Of a stretch of DNA of 56,393 nucleotides, positions 16,239 through 24,575 are shown in pieces. The notes below the pieces were generated by a model. The model did not search any database and was not told the DNA's origin. It worked only from the letters and a program-made list of their open reading frames with translations. Both the position numbers and the translations under genes were made by a program. How positions within the stretch are numbered: the stretch's first letter is position 1; the number at the start of each line of letters is the position of its first letter. The stretch covers positions 1 through 56,393 of the forward strand of contig ONJG01000070.1 in the NCBI GenBank assembly GCA_900318105.1. Reading direction: 5' to 3'. Source of the DNA: an uncultured Eubacteriales bacterium (GTDB lineage: Bacteria; Bacillota; Clostridia; Peptostreptococcales; Anaerovoracaceae).

Positions 16239-17372
16239 ATGAAAAAGATTTATTCCAAAACTTATAAGATACCGCGAAAACCCTTGATGTTAAGCGAAAA
16301 ACTTCTGTCAAGACTGGGTAATTATCTGATTCTGACAGTCGTTATATTGCTGGCAGGCCTGATTAATTCCGACGGATCGACGAGGGGTTTTCCGTTCCCG
16401 TGGCTTGATTATTCCGGGCATATACTGCCGCAGTATTTTATTCCGTCTGTCATAGCCATAGCTGCAGTGGTTGCAGGAGGGGATATACTGGCTAAAATGT
16501 ATATCCTGATCAAGGAACCCAGGCTCATCGTCAACACAAGAGAACCTTCTGATATGAGGGCTTACGGAGATACCATCGAAATGGCAAATTCGGAGCCTGA
16601 GATAATCATTACGGAGTCTGAAACCTCTGCTGACGGCATTGATATATTACCGGATGACGATATGATAGAAAAAGCAGAGCGCAAGATGCTTAATCGCATT
16701 CCGGTTAAAAAAGGAAAATCAAAAGATACAAAGAAGGATAATTCATTTCCTGTAGTCGGAGCTCTGGTAATCGGAAGTATTATATTGTCTATGGCTCTAT
16801 CATTCTTTGGAAGCTTATGGGAAGATGATAATAGTCTGGATTTCCTTGAAGACGATGAAATAGTACTGGATGCAGATTCAGGCTATGACAGCATAGAAGA
16901 AGCAGCAACACATAGTTGTGAACAGATGTTTGAATCGCTTCAATATGAGGATTATGACTTTTTCGAAGATTTTTCAAGCTATGAAGAAGCCGAAGAAATA
17001 CTGGAACTTACAGACTGGAGCGACCTGGATTTCGAAGAGATCTCTTCATATATTAGTGAAGAAGATGTAATCGCATTATATAAATATGCTGTAATTGACA
17101 GCTATGGTAATAGCTATCTGCTTGCGGCATATATGGATATAGGGGAGATCATTGAAGGATACGAGTGCACGATGTCCGGTGTAGCCGTGATAAGCGAGAC
17201 AGATCTTGATGAAGGCCGCAATAAAGTTGCCGATGAAAATAATCTGACGCAGGAAGAATATGAAAAATATTTTATGAATAAGATAACCAATGTCGGAAAC
17301 ATATCCATTAATGAAGAGCACATACTTTTCTGGGATTATGATGGTCAGAATCTTACGGGACTTGAGGTTTAA
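16239..17372 (+). CDS. Acidic three-segment membrane protein, function unknown
   Basis: A 377-aa protein I do not recognise. It has a basic N-terminus, membrane segments at about 28-43, 66-90 and 171-193, and a very acidic C-terminal half (193-290, many Asp/Glu, e.g. LEDDEIVLDADSGYDSIEEA). The final 100 residues could be a small folded extracellular or cytoplasmic domain. I prefer ATG 16239 over an in-frame ATG at 16209 inside the previous gene; GGTGA at 16221-16225 is a weak ribosome site. It follows the double-psi-barrel gene by 13 bases, so the two may act together at the cell envelope. Confidence 0.7.
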   Translation: MKKIYSKTYKIPRKPLMLSEKLLSRLGNYLILTVVILLAGLINSDGSTRGFPFPWLDYSGHILPQYFIPSVIAIAAVVAGGDILAKMYILIKEPRLIVNTREPSDMRAYGDTIEMANSEPEIIITESETSADGIDILPDDDMIEKAERKMLNRIPVKKGKSKDTKKDNSFPVVGALVIGSIILSMALSFFGSLWEDDNSLDFLEDDEIVLDADSGYDSIEEAATHSCEQMFESLQYEDYDFFEDFSSYEEAEEILELTDWSDLDFEEISSYISEEDVIALYKYAVIDSYGNSYLLAAYMDIGEIIEGYECTMSGVAVISETDLDEGRNKVADENNLTQEEYEKYFMNKITNVGNISINEEHILFWDYDGQNLTGLEV

Positions 17373-17373
17373 A

Positions 17374-17476
17374 GCTTATGAGAGGGGCTGCAAGGCAGCC
17401 CATGCTCTGTCTTGGCAACTCTTCCTAAAATCATAATTTTCGGAAGAGTTAAGCCCTCGAAATTTGAGTTCTAAGC
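17374..17476. other. Structured convergent intergenic region, possible ncRNA or terminators
   Basis: Several nested pairings fit one rod-like structure: GCTTA (17374-17378) with TAAGC (17472-17476); GAGGGGCT (17382-17389) with AGCCCTC (17452-17458, one bulge); and a 14-pair hairpin at 17417-17450 with one mismatch. The first arm can alternatively form a tight hairpin GGGCTGC/GCAGCCC (17385-17401). No T-run follows on either strand, so these are not plain terminators. Strand and function are open. A separate 16-base inverted repeat (GATATCG-GT-CGATATC) lies at 17486-17501. The rest of 17477-17550 shows nothing else. Confidence 0.35.
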
Positions 17477-17550
17477 GATTTTATTGATATCGGTCGATAT
17501 CTTATACCTCCTGTTTTTAAGGCTTTTCAGCATTATTTTATATTCTTTAA

Positions 17551-17609
17551 TAATAAGATCCGAAGCCGGCCGGGATGCACTGTTAGCCTATTGACTTCGG
17601 ATCTTATTA
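17551..17609. repeat. 15-base perfect inverted repeat with 29-base loop
   Basis: TAATAAGATCCGAAG (17551-17565) is the exact reverse complement of 17595-17609. It lies between convergent genes and may stop or stabilise transcripts from both sides, though neither arm is followed by a T-run. Confidence 0.5.
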
Positions 17610-17667
17610 ATAAAACACACTATCTAGACATATATCTATGGAAGGAATGAAAGATATATGATGCTAG

Positions 17668-17994
17668 CTATTTATATATGGGAACCAGAATTACATCTCC
17701 CGGTTTGATATCAGCTTCGTCCTTATCATTGATATCATACAAATCATAAAGTGCTGATCTGGTATCTATATTACTGCCGGAATTATATGTCTCAACTATA
17801 TCCCATAAAGTATCATTCTCCTGAACTGTTACCGTGGCATATCTGGTCAATGTAGCTGCATCGGCTTTACCCGAACCTGATATTGCATATGCAGCAAGAA
17901 TTGTAAGCATGCTGCAAATTAGCACGAATACGAAGAATCTGAAAGGTTTTACTATCTTATATCTGTGTTTTCTGTTTGCTTTGTTTGTACTCAT
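17668..17994 (-). CDS. yneA: LysM membrane protein, YneA-like SOS cell-division suppressor
   Basis: A 108-aa protein with a basic N-terminus, one membrane segment (about 18-39) and a C-terminal LysM domain (about 52-106; YATVTVQENDTLWDIVETY, ending PGDVILVPIY). This is the layout of Bacillus YneA, which delays septation during the SOS response. I chose ATG at 17994, six bases after AAGGTG, over an upstream in-frame GTG at 18003. Upstream is a consensus sigma-A promoter with three LexA-like boxes, which strongly supports DNA-damage control. lexA itself is not in the window. The YneA assignment rests on architecture plus promoter. Confidence 0.8.
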   Translation of the reverse strand: MSTNKANRKHRYKIVKPFRFFVFVLICSMLTILAAYAISGSGKADAATLTRYATVTVQENDTLWDIVETYNSGSNIDTRSALYDLYDINDKDEADIKPGDVILVPIYK

Positions 17995-18013
17995 ATCTGT
18001 CACCTTAAAAAAT

Positions 18014-18087
18014 CGAACAATCGTTTTGATAGCATGATTATAAACAAGCGTTCGGATAATGTCAATACTTTTTCAAACAAAAGTTTG
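18014..18087 (-). promoter_or_regulatory. Three LexA-like (SOS) operator boxes
   Basis: Boxes fitting the Gram-positive pattern CGAAC-N4-GTTCG: 18014-18027 (CGAAC AATC GTTTT), 18041-18054 (TAAAC AAGC GTTCG) and 18074-18087 (CAAAC AAAA GTTTG, a perfect palindrome). They lie just downstream of the -10, in the spacer, and just upstream of the -35 of the yneA promoter, an ideal arrangement for repression. Confidence 0.75.
18037..18065 (-). promoter_or_regulatory. Consensus sigma-A promoter of the yneA-like gene
   Basis: On the minus strand TTGACA (18065-18060) and TATAAT (18042-18037) are separated by exactly 17 bases. Both hexamers match consensus perfectly. One LexA-like box fills part of the spacer. 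Confidence 0.9.
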
Positions 18088-18101
18088 GAAAATTCACAAA
18101 C

Positions 18102-18124
18102 AAAAACTCCCTTAATTTTGGGAG
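18102..18124 (-). terminator. Terminator after ybaK
   Basis: On the minus strand CTCCC (18124-18120) pairs with GGGAG (18111-18107) across an eight-base A/T loop and is followed by five T. It ends the mutS-to-ybaK run and insulates the SOS promoter. Confidence 0.7.
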
Positions 18125-18131
18125 CTGTAAT

Positions 18132-18152
18132 GCTTGAAATTTCAAGCTTTTT
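18132..18152 (+). terminator. Palindromic hairpin with T-run
   Basis: A perfect 16-base palindrome GCTTGAAA/TTTCAAGC (18132-18147) followed by five T on the + strand. No + gene precedes it. It may help form the 3' end of the ybaK message on the other strand or block antisense transcription. Confidence 0.4.
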
Positions 18153-18169
18153 CAATTGCAGCTGCGTTC

Positions 18170-18649
18170 TTATACAGATGTAATATCTGCAAATTCCGCA
18201 TTAATTATTGAAGCGAGTTTCTCAGGTTTCATTATAATCTGCTGCCCTCTCCTGCCGGCGGAAAAGTATATTTCATCATATAACAAAGCCGTTTCATCAA
18301 TGAAAGTCGGATATTCTTTCTTCATTCCTATGGGTGAACAACCACCGCGTATATATCCGGTAAGATTCATGATCTCTTTGACATGTATCATTTCTATCTT
18401 TTTGTTTCCGGAAACAGCAGCTGCTTTTTTAAGATCCAGATTTTCTTTGACGGGAATAACAAATACCCATAATTTATTATCGTTATCCCGAGTGACGAGA
18501 GTCTTGAAAACAATATCCGGATTTACGCCAAGCATCTCCGCAGCATGTACACCGGAAAGATCGGACTCATCGGCGTCGTATTCTGCGGTTTTATAGCTAA
18601 TACCCGCAGAATCCAGTATTCGCATGGCGTTGGTCTTATTTTGTTTCAT
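18170..18649 (-). CDS. ybaK: YbaK/EbsC family Cys-tRNA(Pro) deacylase
   Basis: A 159-aa editing protein of the YbaK/EbsC family, which hydrolyses Cys wrongly charged on tRNA-Pro. Family segments are visible: FKTLVTRDNDNKLWVFVIPV, then NLDLKKAAA with the catalytic Lys region, and GGCSPIGMKK. The start has AGAGGAA on the minus strand. The first 14 bases overlap the end of the TVP38-family gene upstream, so the two are translationally linked. A terminator follows about 45 bases downstream. Confidence 0.93.
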   Translation of the reverse strand: MKQNKTNAMRILDSAGISYKTAEYDADESDLSGVHAAEMLGVNPDIVFKTLVTRDNDNKLWVFVIPVKENLDLKKAAAVSGNKKIEMIHVKEIMNLTGYIRGGCSPIGMKKEYPTFIDETALLYDEIYFSAGRRGQQIIMKPEKLASIINAEFADITSV

Positions 18650-19361
18650 CTATTTCCTCTAAACTGTCCATGTATTTAAAGATGGCTTTTCTCTTTATAT
18701 AGAATACTACGAAGAATATGACTATTACCAGCACAAGTATTCCTATGGCAACGTAATTACCGCTCTCAACAAACGATCCAAGCAGCAGACTTCCGAGCAT
18801 CCCCGGTATCCTGGCTATGCTCGACACCAGTATAAATGGCCTGAATTTCATCTCGGAAATACCTGCAACATACGATACCAGGTCTTTCGGGACTCCGGGT
18901 ATCAGATATATCAGTCCTGTGAGCGCCAGGCCTTTTCCTGAATTGAGCTTTCTGTGATAGTCGTCTACTTTATCTTTATCAAAAATCAGATTGACCATAT
19001 CCCTGCCCAGTAGCTTGGACAGATAGAATGTAATTATCGTTCCAATAACTGCTCCTATAAGAGACAGGCAAAGAGCAGGAATAACTCCGAACATATAACT
19101 GGATGCAAACTGTATGGGCTGACCCGGGAGTATACATATTATCACCTGAATCATCTGTATGAGGATGATTAAGATAAATGCGAACCTGCGGTTTGCCCTC
19201 AGATATGCGATAAGCGTATCTGCAGCATCTTTGCTGAACACATCGGCACCGAATTTCAGATACAAAATAACGGGAACGCCTATCAAAACAAACAGAAGAA
19301 TTGCAAATTTAATATAAGCGAGTATTCTTTTGTGTTTGCTGTAGTCGTTTCCGTTCTTCAT
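18636..19361 (-). CDS. TVP38/TMEM64 family (DedA-like) membrane protein
   Basis: A 241-aa protein with about six hydrophobic segments. The core GAVIGTIITFYLSKLLGRDMV and the later LIYLIPGVPKDLVSYVAGISEM are the VTT (SNARE-associated) signature shared by TVP38, TMEM64 and DedA. Relatives in bacteria are proposed lipid flippases or envelope-maintenance proteins; the substrate here is unknown. A basic tail (YIKRKAIFKYM) follows the last membrane segment. The gene lies ten bases downstream of ynbB and overlaps ybaK. Confidence 0.88.
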   Translation of the reverse strand: MKNGNDYSKHKRILAYIKFAILLFVLIGVPVILYLKFGADVFSKDAADTLIAYLRANRRFAFILIILIQMIQVIICILPGQPIQFASSYMFGVIPALCLSLIGAVIGTIITFYLSKLLGRDMVNLIFDKDKVDDYHRKLNSGKGLALTGLIYLIPGVPKDLVSYVAGISEMKFRPFILVSSIARIPGMLGSLLLGSFVESGNYVAIGILVLVIVIFFVVFYIKRKAIFKYMDSLEEIDETK

Positions 19362-19371
19362 TAATTTGTGC

Positions 19372-20661
19372 CTATAATTCTATAAGTCCCCTTTTATATA
19401 ACTCATTAAGGCTCTTTATAATTCCGTATGAAGAGTGTTCATATGTAAGGCCGCCCTGAAAATATGCTATATAAGGTTCTCTCATCGGCGCATCGGCGCT
19501 GAGCTCTATGGAGGACCCCTGAACGAAAGCTCCGGCTGCCATTACGACCTGATCGCTGTATCCCGGCATATCCCAGGGCACAGGTGTGACGTAAGAATCT
19601 ATGGGAGATGATGCCTGAACTGCCTGACAAAATGTGAGCATTTTATCGGGGTCTTCGAATTTAACAGCCTGTATGATGTCGCTTCTCTCATATCCGACAG
19701 GAGGCATGACTTCAAATCCAAGTGAATCAAATATCTTTCCAGCAAGAACCGCACCTTTTAAAGCTGCATTTACAACAGCCGGTGCGAGGAAAAGCCCCTG
19801 CAGTACATTCCTGTTCTGACCGTAAGTCAGGCCGCATTCCGCTCCTATTCCCGGGCATGTGAGCCTGTATGAAATCTTTTCGATTAAATCGGATCTGCCC
19901 ACAATATATCCGCCGGAAAGAGCAAGACCGCCGCCGGGATTTTTTATGAGTGAGCCTGCCATAACATCGGCACCATAGTCGGTAGGTTCCCCGGCATTTG
20001 TGAATTCGCCGTAGCAGTTGTCTATCATGACGATAATGGACGGATCGATGCCGTGCACGAGTTCACATGCTTTCTTTATGCTGTTAAGAGGAATGGCAGG
20101 TCTGAAGTCATATCCGGTGGAGCGCTGAATGGCAACCAGCTTTGTGCCGGGCTTTACTGCTCTTGATACGGCTTCAAAATCAATATCCTTGTCAGCGCCG
20201 AGCGGAACTTCGCTGTATTTAATTCCGTAATCACGGATTGTGCCATTAAACTCCCCTTCTCCGTTACCGATTACGGTCTGGAGCGTATCATAAGGAGTTC
20301 CGGAAATTTCGATAAAACTGTCTCCGGGAGCCAGAAGACCCAGCAGCGTCACGGCAATTGCATGTGTACCGTTTACGATATTGGGCCTTACAAGAGCACT
20401 TTCTGTATTAAAGACTGATGCATATACCCTCTCTACAGCCTCGCGTCCTGCATCGTCATATCCGTAGCCGGTGCTCCAGTCGAAGTGTGTGGCGTTTATG
20501 CGGTTGTCCTGAAATGCTTTGAGGACCTTGAGCTGGCATATGGCAGTTGTATCATCGATTGCATTAAACTGATCGGACAGGTCTGCCTCGGCTCTCGATA
20601 CGGCGTCGCAGACCTTTGGATCTATATTAAATTGTTGTATCAGATAATCTTTATAATTCAT
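19372..20661 (-). CDS. YnbB-like PLP-dependent methionine gamma-lyase family protein
   Basis: A 429-aa fold-type I PLP enzyme of the YnbB ('aluminium resistance protein') family. Asp214 (VMIDNCYGEF) should contact the cofactor ring and Lys240 (GSLIKNPGGG) should form the Schiff base. The family start (DATHFDWSTGYGYDD-like, here NATHFDWSTGYGYDDAGRE) is present. The substrate is uncertain; cysteine or methionine lyase activity is assumed from relatives. I start it at ATG 20661, after AAGGACG, where it overlaps the recombinase stop as ATGA. In Bacillus ynbB is also found downstream of miaA. Confidence 0.9.
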   Translation of the reverse strand: MNYKDYLIQQFNIDPKVCDAVSRAEADLSDQFNAIDDTTAICQLKVLKAFQDNRINATHFDWSTGYGYDDAGREAVERVYASVFNTESALVRPNIVNGTHAIAVTLLGLLAPGDSFIEISGTPYDTLQTVIGNGEGEFNGTIRDYGIKYSEVPLGADKDIDFEAVSRAVKPGTKLVAIQRSTGYDFRPAIPLNSIKKACELVHGIDPSIIVMIDNCYGEFTNAGEPTDYGADVMAGSLIKNPGGGLALSGGYIVGRSDLIEKISYRLTCPGIGAECGLTYGQNRNVLQGLFLAPAVVNAALKGAVLAGKIFDSLGFEVMPPVGYERSDIIQAVKFEDPDKMLTFCQAVQASSPIDSYVTPVPWDMPGYSDQVVMAAGAFVQGSSIELSADAPMREPYIAYFQGGLTYEHSSYGIIKSLNELYKRGLIEL

Positions 20662-21803
20662 TCTTCGTCCTTGCGCTCTACCTCCCATTCCATGTCATTG
20701 ACAAGGTCTCGTTTTACATTCATCTTGTGCCTGGCATAGAGCTGTGTTGTCGTAACCTGTTCGTGATCGAGGAGAGCCGCTACGTCATATATCGAATTTC
20801 CCCTGCTTATAAGCGATGTCGCTGCGGTTGCCCTTAGCTTGTGCGGGCTGTAGCCTGCTCGTCTTGAGGTGTTCAGAGCTATCGATGTATATTTCTTTAC
20901 GAGGTCTCTTATGGCACGCTCTGTTATGCGCTTGCCCTGAAGTGATAAAAAGAGTGCGTCTTCTGAGGCCGTATCTTCGCTTATGACGGTATTTCTTTCA
21001 AGATTGATGTAATCGTTCAATACCATTACAACGGAGCGGTTAAGAGGCATTGTGGATTCTTTGCCTCTTTTTCTGTATATCTTGAATTCTCCCCTTGAAA
21101 AGTTGAAAGAACTGAGATTGAGTTGCTGGAGCTCGCTGAGCCTGAGACCGTATGTGACAAACATAATAAGGATGGCCTTATCCCTGAGCTTTGTCTTTTC
21201 CCAGTAGCTTCGCTCATGATCCGTAAGGCCGTTTCCGTTTGTAACGGCATCGAGCATTATCATGACCTCATCATCCTGTAGCGCTTTGATTTCGCGCTCG
21301 CCGGGCTTTGATACTCTTATCGGATCGAAACCGTCGGTGATATTGTGTTCGATAAGTCCGTCTCTGTACAGTTGTTTAAACAGAACGGAAAGAGATGATT
21401 TCTTCCTGGCCAGAGACTTGTTGCTGTTTTCGTAAACAGTTACTATGTCTCCTTCTTCCACCATGTATTTACGACAGTAGTCGATGAAGAGGTTTATATC
21501 CTGAGAGACGATTTTATTGAGTTCTTCTGATGTTATCTCGGAGGTTTTTTCGGCCTTTGTAAGATCTGTTTCATTGATGAGATAATTCATAAAGAACTTT
21601 ATGTCATGAAGATATGCAAGCCTTGTCATCGGAAGGACATTGCCTTTGAGATAGATAAAATATGAGCGCAAAAACGAAGGAAGGTCCTTTTGTATTTTTT
21701 CGCACTCCATATAGATATCGTTTTCTTTTTCTACGATATTATCCGGCTTGTCGCTTTTGTTATGAGATTTGAAATCTTTGCTGTCATAGCTGGTGCGCGC
21801 CAT
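20658..21803 (-). CDS. XerC/D-like tyrosine recombinase
   Basis: A 381-aa site-specific recombinase with an N-terminal SAM-like core-binding domain (about 38-165) and a C-terminal catalytic domain. The active-site set is complete: Arg221 (YGLRLSEL), Lys248 (RGKES), His331 and Arg334 (HKLRATAAT), His357 (LLDHEQVTTTQLY) and Tyr366. Canonical XerC/XerD are about 300 aa; this one has extra N-terminal sequence of about 40 residues and an insertion. It lies inside a housekeeping run between miaA and ynbB with overlapping junctions at both ends (TAATG and ATGA). A chromosomal Xer role is therefore more likely than a mobile-element integrase. Confidence 0.9.
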   Translation of the reverse strand: MARTSYDSKDFKSHNKSDKPDNIVEKENDIYMECEKIQKDLPSFLRSYFIYLKGNVLPMTRLAYLHDIKFFMNYLINETDLTKAEKTSEITSEELNKIVSQDINLFIDYCRKYMVEEGDIVTVYENSNKSLARKKSSLSVLFKQLYRDGLIEHNITDGFDPIRVSKPGEREIKALQDDEVMIMLDAVTNGNGLTDHERSYWEKTKLRDKAILIMFVTYGLRLSELQQLNLSSFNFSRGEFKIYRKRGKESTMPLNRSVVMVLNDYINLERNTVISEDTASEDALFLSLQGKRITERAIRDLVKKYTSIALNTSRRAGYSPHKLRATAATSLISRGNSIYDVAALLDHEQVTTTQLYARHKMNVKRDLVNDMEWEVERKDEE

Positions 21804-22729
21804 TACTTTGACTCCTGATTGTAGTACAGAATACGGTCGACTATATTACCTACATTCTCTCCTTTATTGATCTCTATCCAATTTACAAAATCATATCTCT
21901 TGAGCCAGGTAATCTGTCTTTTGGCATAGTGCCTCGTGTTTTTCTTTATTTCCTCCGTGGCAACATTCATATCGCATTCACCGTGAAGATAGGCGATGAT
22001 TTCCTTATACCCTATCGCCTTCATTGCAGGAAGATCGGGGCTGTATCCCCTGTCCACAAGAGACTTGACCTCCGATACAAGACCGTCATTAAGTAGCTTG
22101 ATGACTCTCTGGTTAATGCGATCATAAAGCCATTCCCTGTCCATGTTCAGTGCAAAAAATCTGAAATCATAGCAGGGGTTCAGCTTGACATCTGCGAGAT
22201 TGCCTATTCCTTTGCCGTATTCATAGGCCTCTATTGCGCGAATGACTTTACGTATGTTATTGGGATGAATTCTGGATGCGGCATCGGGATCCAGAGCCTC
22301 CAGATACTGATACATGTATTCGGAGCCCCGCTCGTCTGCAAGACGCTCCAGCTCTTCCCTTCTTTTATCGTCATCGGGACTTGCACCGAAGTTCATGTCA
22401 TACAGTATGGAGTTCAGGTAAAGACCCGTTCCTCCGCAAACAATCGGGATTTTTCCTCTGGAAATAATGTCGTCGATTGTCTCAAGTGCAAGCTCCTGAT
22501 ATCTGGCAACCGTCATCGAATCTTTCGGATCCACAATGGAATACAGATGGTGTGGGATTCTCTTCATGTCCTTGGGGGACGGCTTGGCAGAACCGATATC
22601 CATAAATCTGTACAGCTGAACAGAATCGCAGTTTACGATTTCTCCTCCGATTCTCTTGGCCAGATAATATGCAATAAGGCTTTTTCCGGTAGCAGTTGGT
22701 CCGGAAATAATATATACGGTGTTGCTCAT
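21803..22729 (-). CDS. miaA: tRNA dimethylallyltransferase
   Basis: MiaA (308 aa) transfers a dimethylallyl group to A37 of tRNAs reading UNN codons. The P-loop GPTATGKS is at about residues 10-17, followed by NCDSVQLYRFMDIGSAKPS and CGGTGLYLNS, all family hallmarks. ARRHYAKRQ-like NTRHYAKRQITWLKR is near the C-terminus. I chose ATG 22729, preceded by AGGAGA; an upstream in-frame ATG at 22792 would add 21 atypical residues and reach into mutL. It overlaps the recombinase start by one base. Confidence 0.97.
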   Translation of the reverse strand: MSNTVYIISGPTATGKSLIAYYLAKRIGGEIVNCDSVQLYRFMDIGSAKPSPKDMKRIPHHLYSIVDPKDSMTVARYQELALETIDDIISRGKIPIVCGGTGLYLNSILYDMNFGASPDDDKRREELERLADERGSEYMYQYLEALDPDAASRIHPNNIRKVIRAIEAYEYGKGIGNLADVKLNPCYDFRFFALNMDREWLYDRINQRVIKLLNDGLVSEVKSLVDRGYSPDLPAMKAIGYKEIIAYLHGECDMNVATEEIKKNTRHYAKRQITWLKRYDFVNWIEINKGENVGNIVDRILYYNQESK

Positions 22730-22760
22730 AATCTTCTCCTGATTAAGACTGGCTGAATAT

Positions 22761-24575
22761 CTATTTTCTCTTGAATGCCTTCTCGGCATCATATCTTGTA
22801 ATCTTTATAAAAGTAGGTCTTCCGTGAGGACATGAGTACGGATTTTTGCATTGCGACAGATTGCTTATCAGTCCTTTAATCTCCATATCGGACAGTCTGT
22901 CCCCTCCTTTGACGGCTGATTTGCATGATTTCATTATCAGCTTTTCAACGACCGTGCTGTTAAGACCGAATGAAAGTTCTGTTGAATCACAGAAAGCAGC
23001 TGCGAAATCATATGCCTCCCGTGCGTTCATATATGATGGAATCTCCCTTATGATAAAGCTGCCTCCACCGAAGTCGTCAATATCATACCCTATAGATGTG
23101 AGAGCTTCAAGAATCTCATCTCTGAGTTCATATACATCCGCGCTTACATTTAGAATAATCGGTGAAAGAAGCGGCTGTTTTATCTTATCCGATGAATTAT
23201 ATACTTCCATGAGTTTCTCATAGAATATTCGCTCGTGAGCTGCATGCTGGTCAAAAACATACAGGGTTTCGTCAGCCTGCATGATTATATAAGTATCAAA
23301 AACGTAGCCGTTGTAACTCAGACTGCTGAAATCAACTGCAGCGTCATTATTTGCCGGAAGCTGTATTTCATCGTACTCGTGCTGCAGACCGGATGCGGCA
23401 TCCCTGTCTATACTTCCCAGGAAATCTTTGATAGATGTCTGAGAAGAGTAAACGGGCGAAGCTGCGGATGTATTTCCCGATAAAGGTACATAGGAATCTT
23501 TATCGTCTGCATCGTTTACAAACGAATTATCATGCTCCGTGCCTGTTATAGTTTCAATATCAAAAGCATCGGAGGACTCACGCACTTTTATCTCAGGTTT
23601 CGGAACCGATCTTGCGGAATTCAATGCATCTGAAACTGCAGAGCTTATTCTGGAACTGATATCCTCGGGATGGAGAAACAATATTTCTCTCTTACCCGGA
23701 TGTATGTTTACATCAAGATCAAACGGGTCGGCCTCGATAAAAAGGATTCCTATGGGAAAACCCGAGAATATTCTGCCACTGTATCCGTCTGTCAGTGCTT
23801 TTTCAATGAGCTTGCTCGATACAAGCCTGCCGTTTACATAAAAGAGCTGTCCCTTTTTGCTGCTCAGAACTGTTCCGGGATCCGAAACATAACCTCTTAC
23901 ACCTTCGCCGTTTACCTGTATAAGCGAGGAATGGGCATTGTCCGGATAAAGCATCCTGATTACGGAAGCAGCATCTCCGTTTCCATCCGTGCTGAACAGT
24001 GTCATGCTGTTGTTGATCATCATAAATCTGATATCTGGATAGCATATGGCATACTGCTGCACGAGTTCGATTATCGCAGAGGCCTCCCTGGCATCGGATT
24101 TCATGAACTTCCTCCGCGCGGGAGTATTGTAGAAAAGGTCTTCGACAACGATTGTGGTTCCTGTATTGCTTCCGAGTTTTTCTCTGGATATGAGTCTGCC
24201 CGCATGAAGAACAAGCTTAGTTCCGCTTATTTCATCTTTTGTTCTGCTGACAATTGTGAGCCTTGAAACGGCGCTTATGCTCGCAAGGGCTTCTCCTCTG
24301 AACCCAAGAGACCTGATATTGTCAAGGTCCGTGACTTTTGAAATCTTGCTTGTGGCATGACGCAGAAAAGCAGTCTCTATCTCATCCGATGCGATACCGC
24401 ATCCGTTATCGGTAATCCTTATATATGAAGAGGCACCTTTTACTTCAACGATAATAGAGGACGCAGCTGCGTCTATAGAGTTTTCGATTAATTCCTTGAC
24501 CGCCGAGACAGGTCTTTCAATGACTTCTCCGGCAGCTATTTTATCAGATATGAAGCTGTCCAGTACCCTGATCAT
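22761..24575 (-). CDS. mutL: DNA mismatch repair protein MutL, endonuclease type
   Basis: MutL (604 aa). The N-terminal GHKL ATPase is clear: IAAGEVIERPVSAVKELIEN, DNGCGI and LGFRGEALASISAVS. The C-terminal domain holds DQHAAHERIFYE, matching the endonuclease motif DQHA-X2-E-X4-E, and the zinc-site CPHGRP. This MutL therefore should nick DNA itself, as expected in bacteria without MutH. ATG 24575 follows GAGGG and overlaps the mutS end by 32 bases. A longer in-frame start at 24596 is less likely because homologues begin MIRVLD. Confidence 0.97.
   Translation of the reverse strand: MIRVLDSFISDKIAAGEVIERPVSAVKELIENSIDAAASSIIVEVKGASSYIRITDNGCGIASDEIETAFLRHATSKISKVTDLDNIRSLGFRGEALASISAVSRLTIVSRTKDEISGTKLVLHAGRLISREKLGSNTGTTIVVEDLFYNTPARRKFMKSDAREASAIIELVQQYAICYPDIRFMMINNSMTLFSTDGNGDAASVIRMLYPDNAHSSLIQVNGEGVRGYVSDPGTVLSSKKGQLFYVNGRLVSSKLIEKALTDGYSGRIFSGFPIGILFIEADPFDLDVNIHPGKREILFLHPEDISSRISSAVSDALNSARSVPKPEIKVRESSDAFDIETITGTEHDNSFVNDADDKDSYVPLSGNTSAASPVYSSQTSIKDFLGSIDRDAASGLQHEYDEIQLPANNDAAVDFSSLSYNGYVFDTYIIMQADETLYVFDQHAAHERIFYEKLMEVYNSSDKIKQPLLSPIILNVSADVYELRDEILEALTSIGYDIDDFGGGSFIIREIPSYMNAREAYDFAAAFCDSTELSFGLNSTVVEKLIMKSCKSAVKGGDRLSDMEIKGLISNLSQCKNPYSCPHGRPTFIKITRYDAEKAFKRK

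Noticed and set aside
17551-17609. Inverted repeat as transposon end or CRISPR unit
   Set aside because: Only one copy is seen, there is no transposase nearby and no repeated spacer array; it is better read as an intergenic hairpin.
20658-21803. Tyrosine recombinase as a sign of an integrated element
   Set aside because: The gene overlaps miaA and ynbB and no att-like repeats, phage genes or compositional break are seen, so an integrase role for a mobile element is unlikely.
23670-24266. 198-aa open frame on the + strand within mutL
   Set aside because: Antisense to the conserved ATPase domain of mutL and without any recognisable motif.
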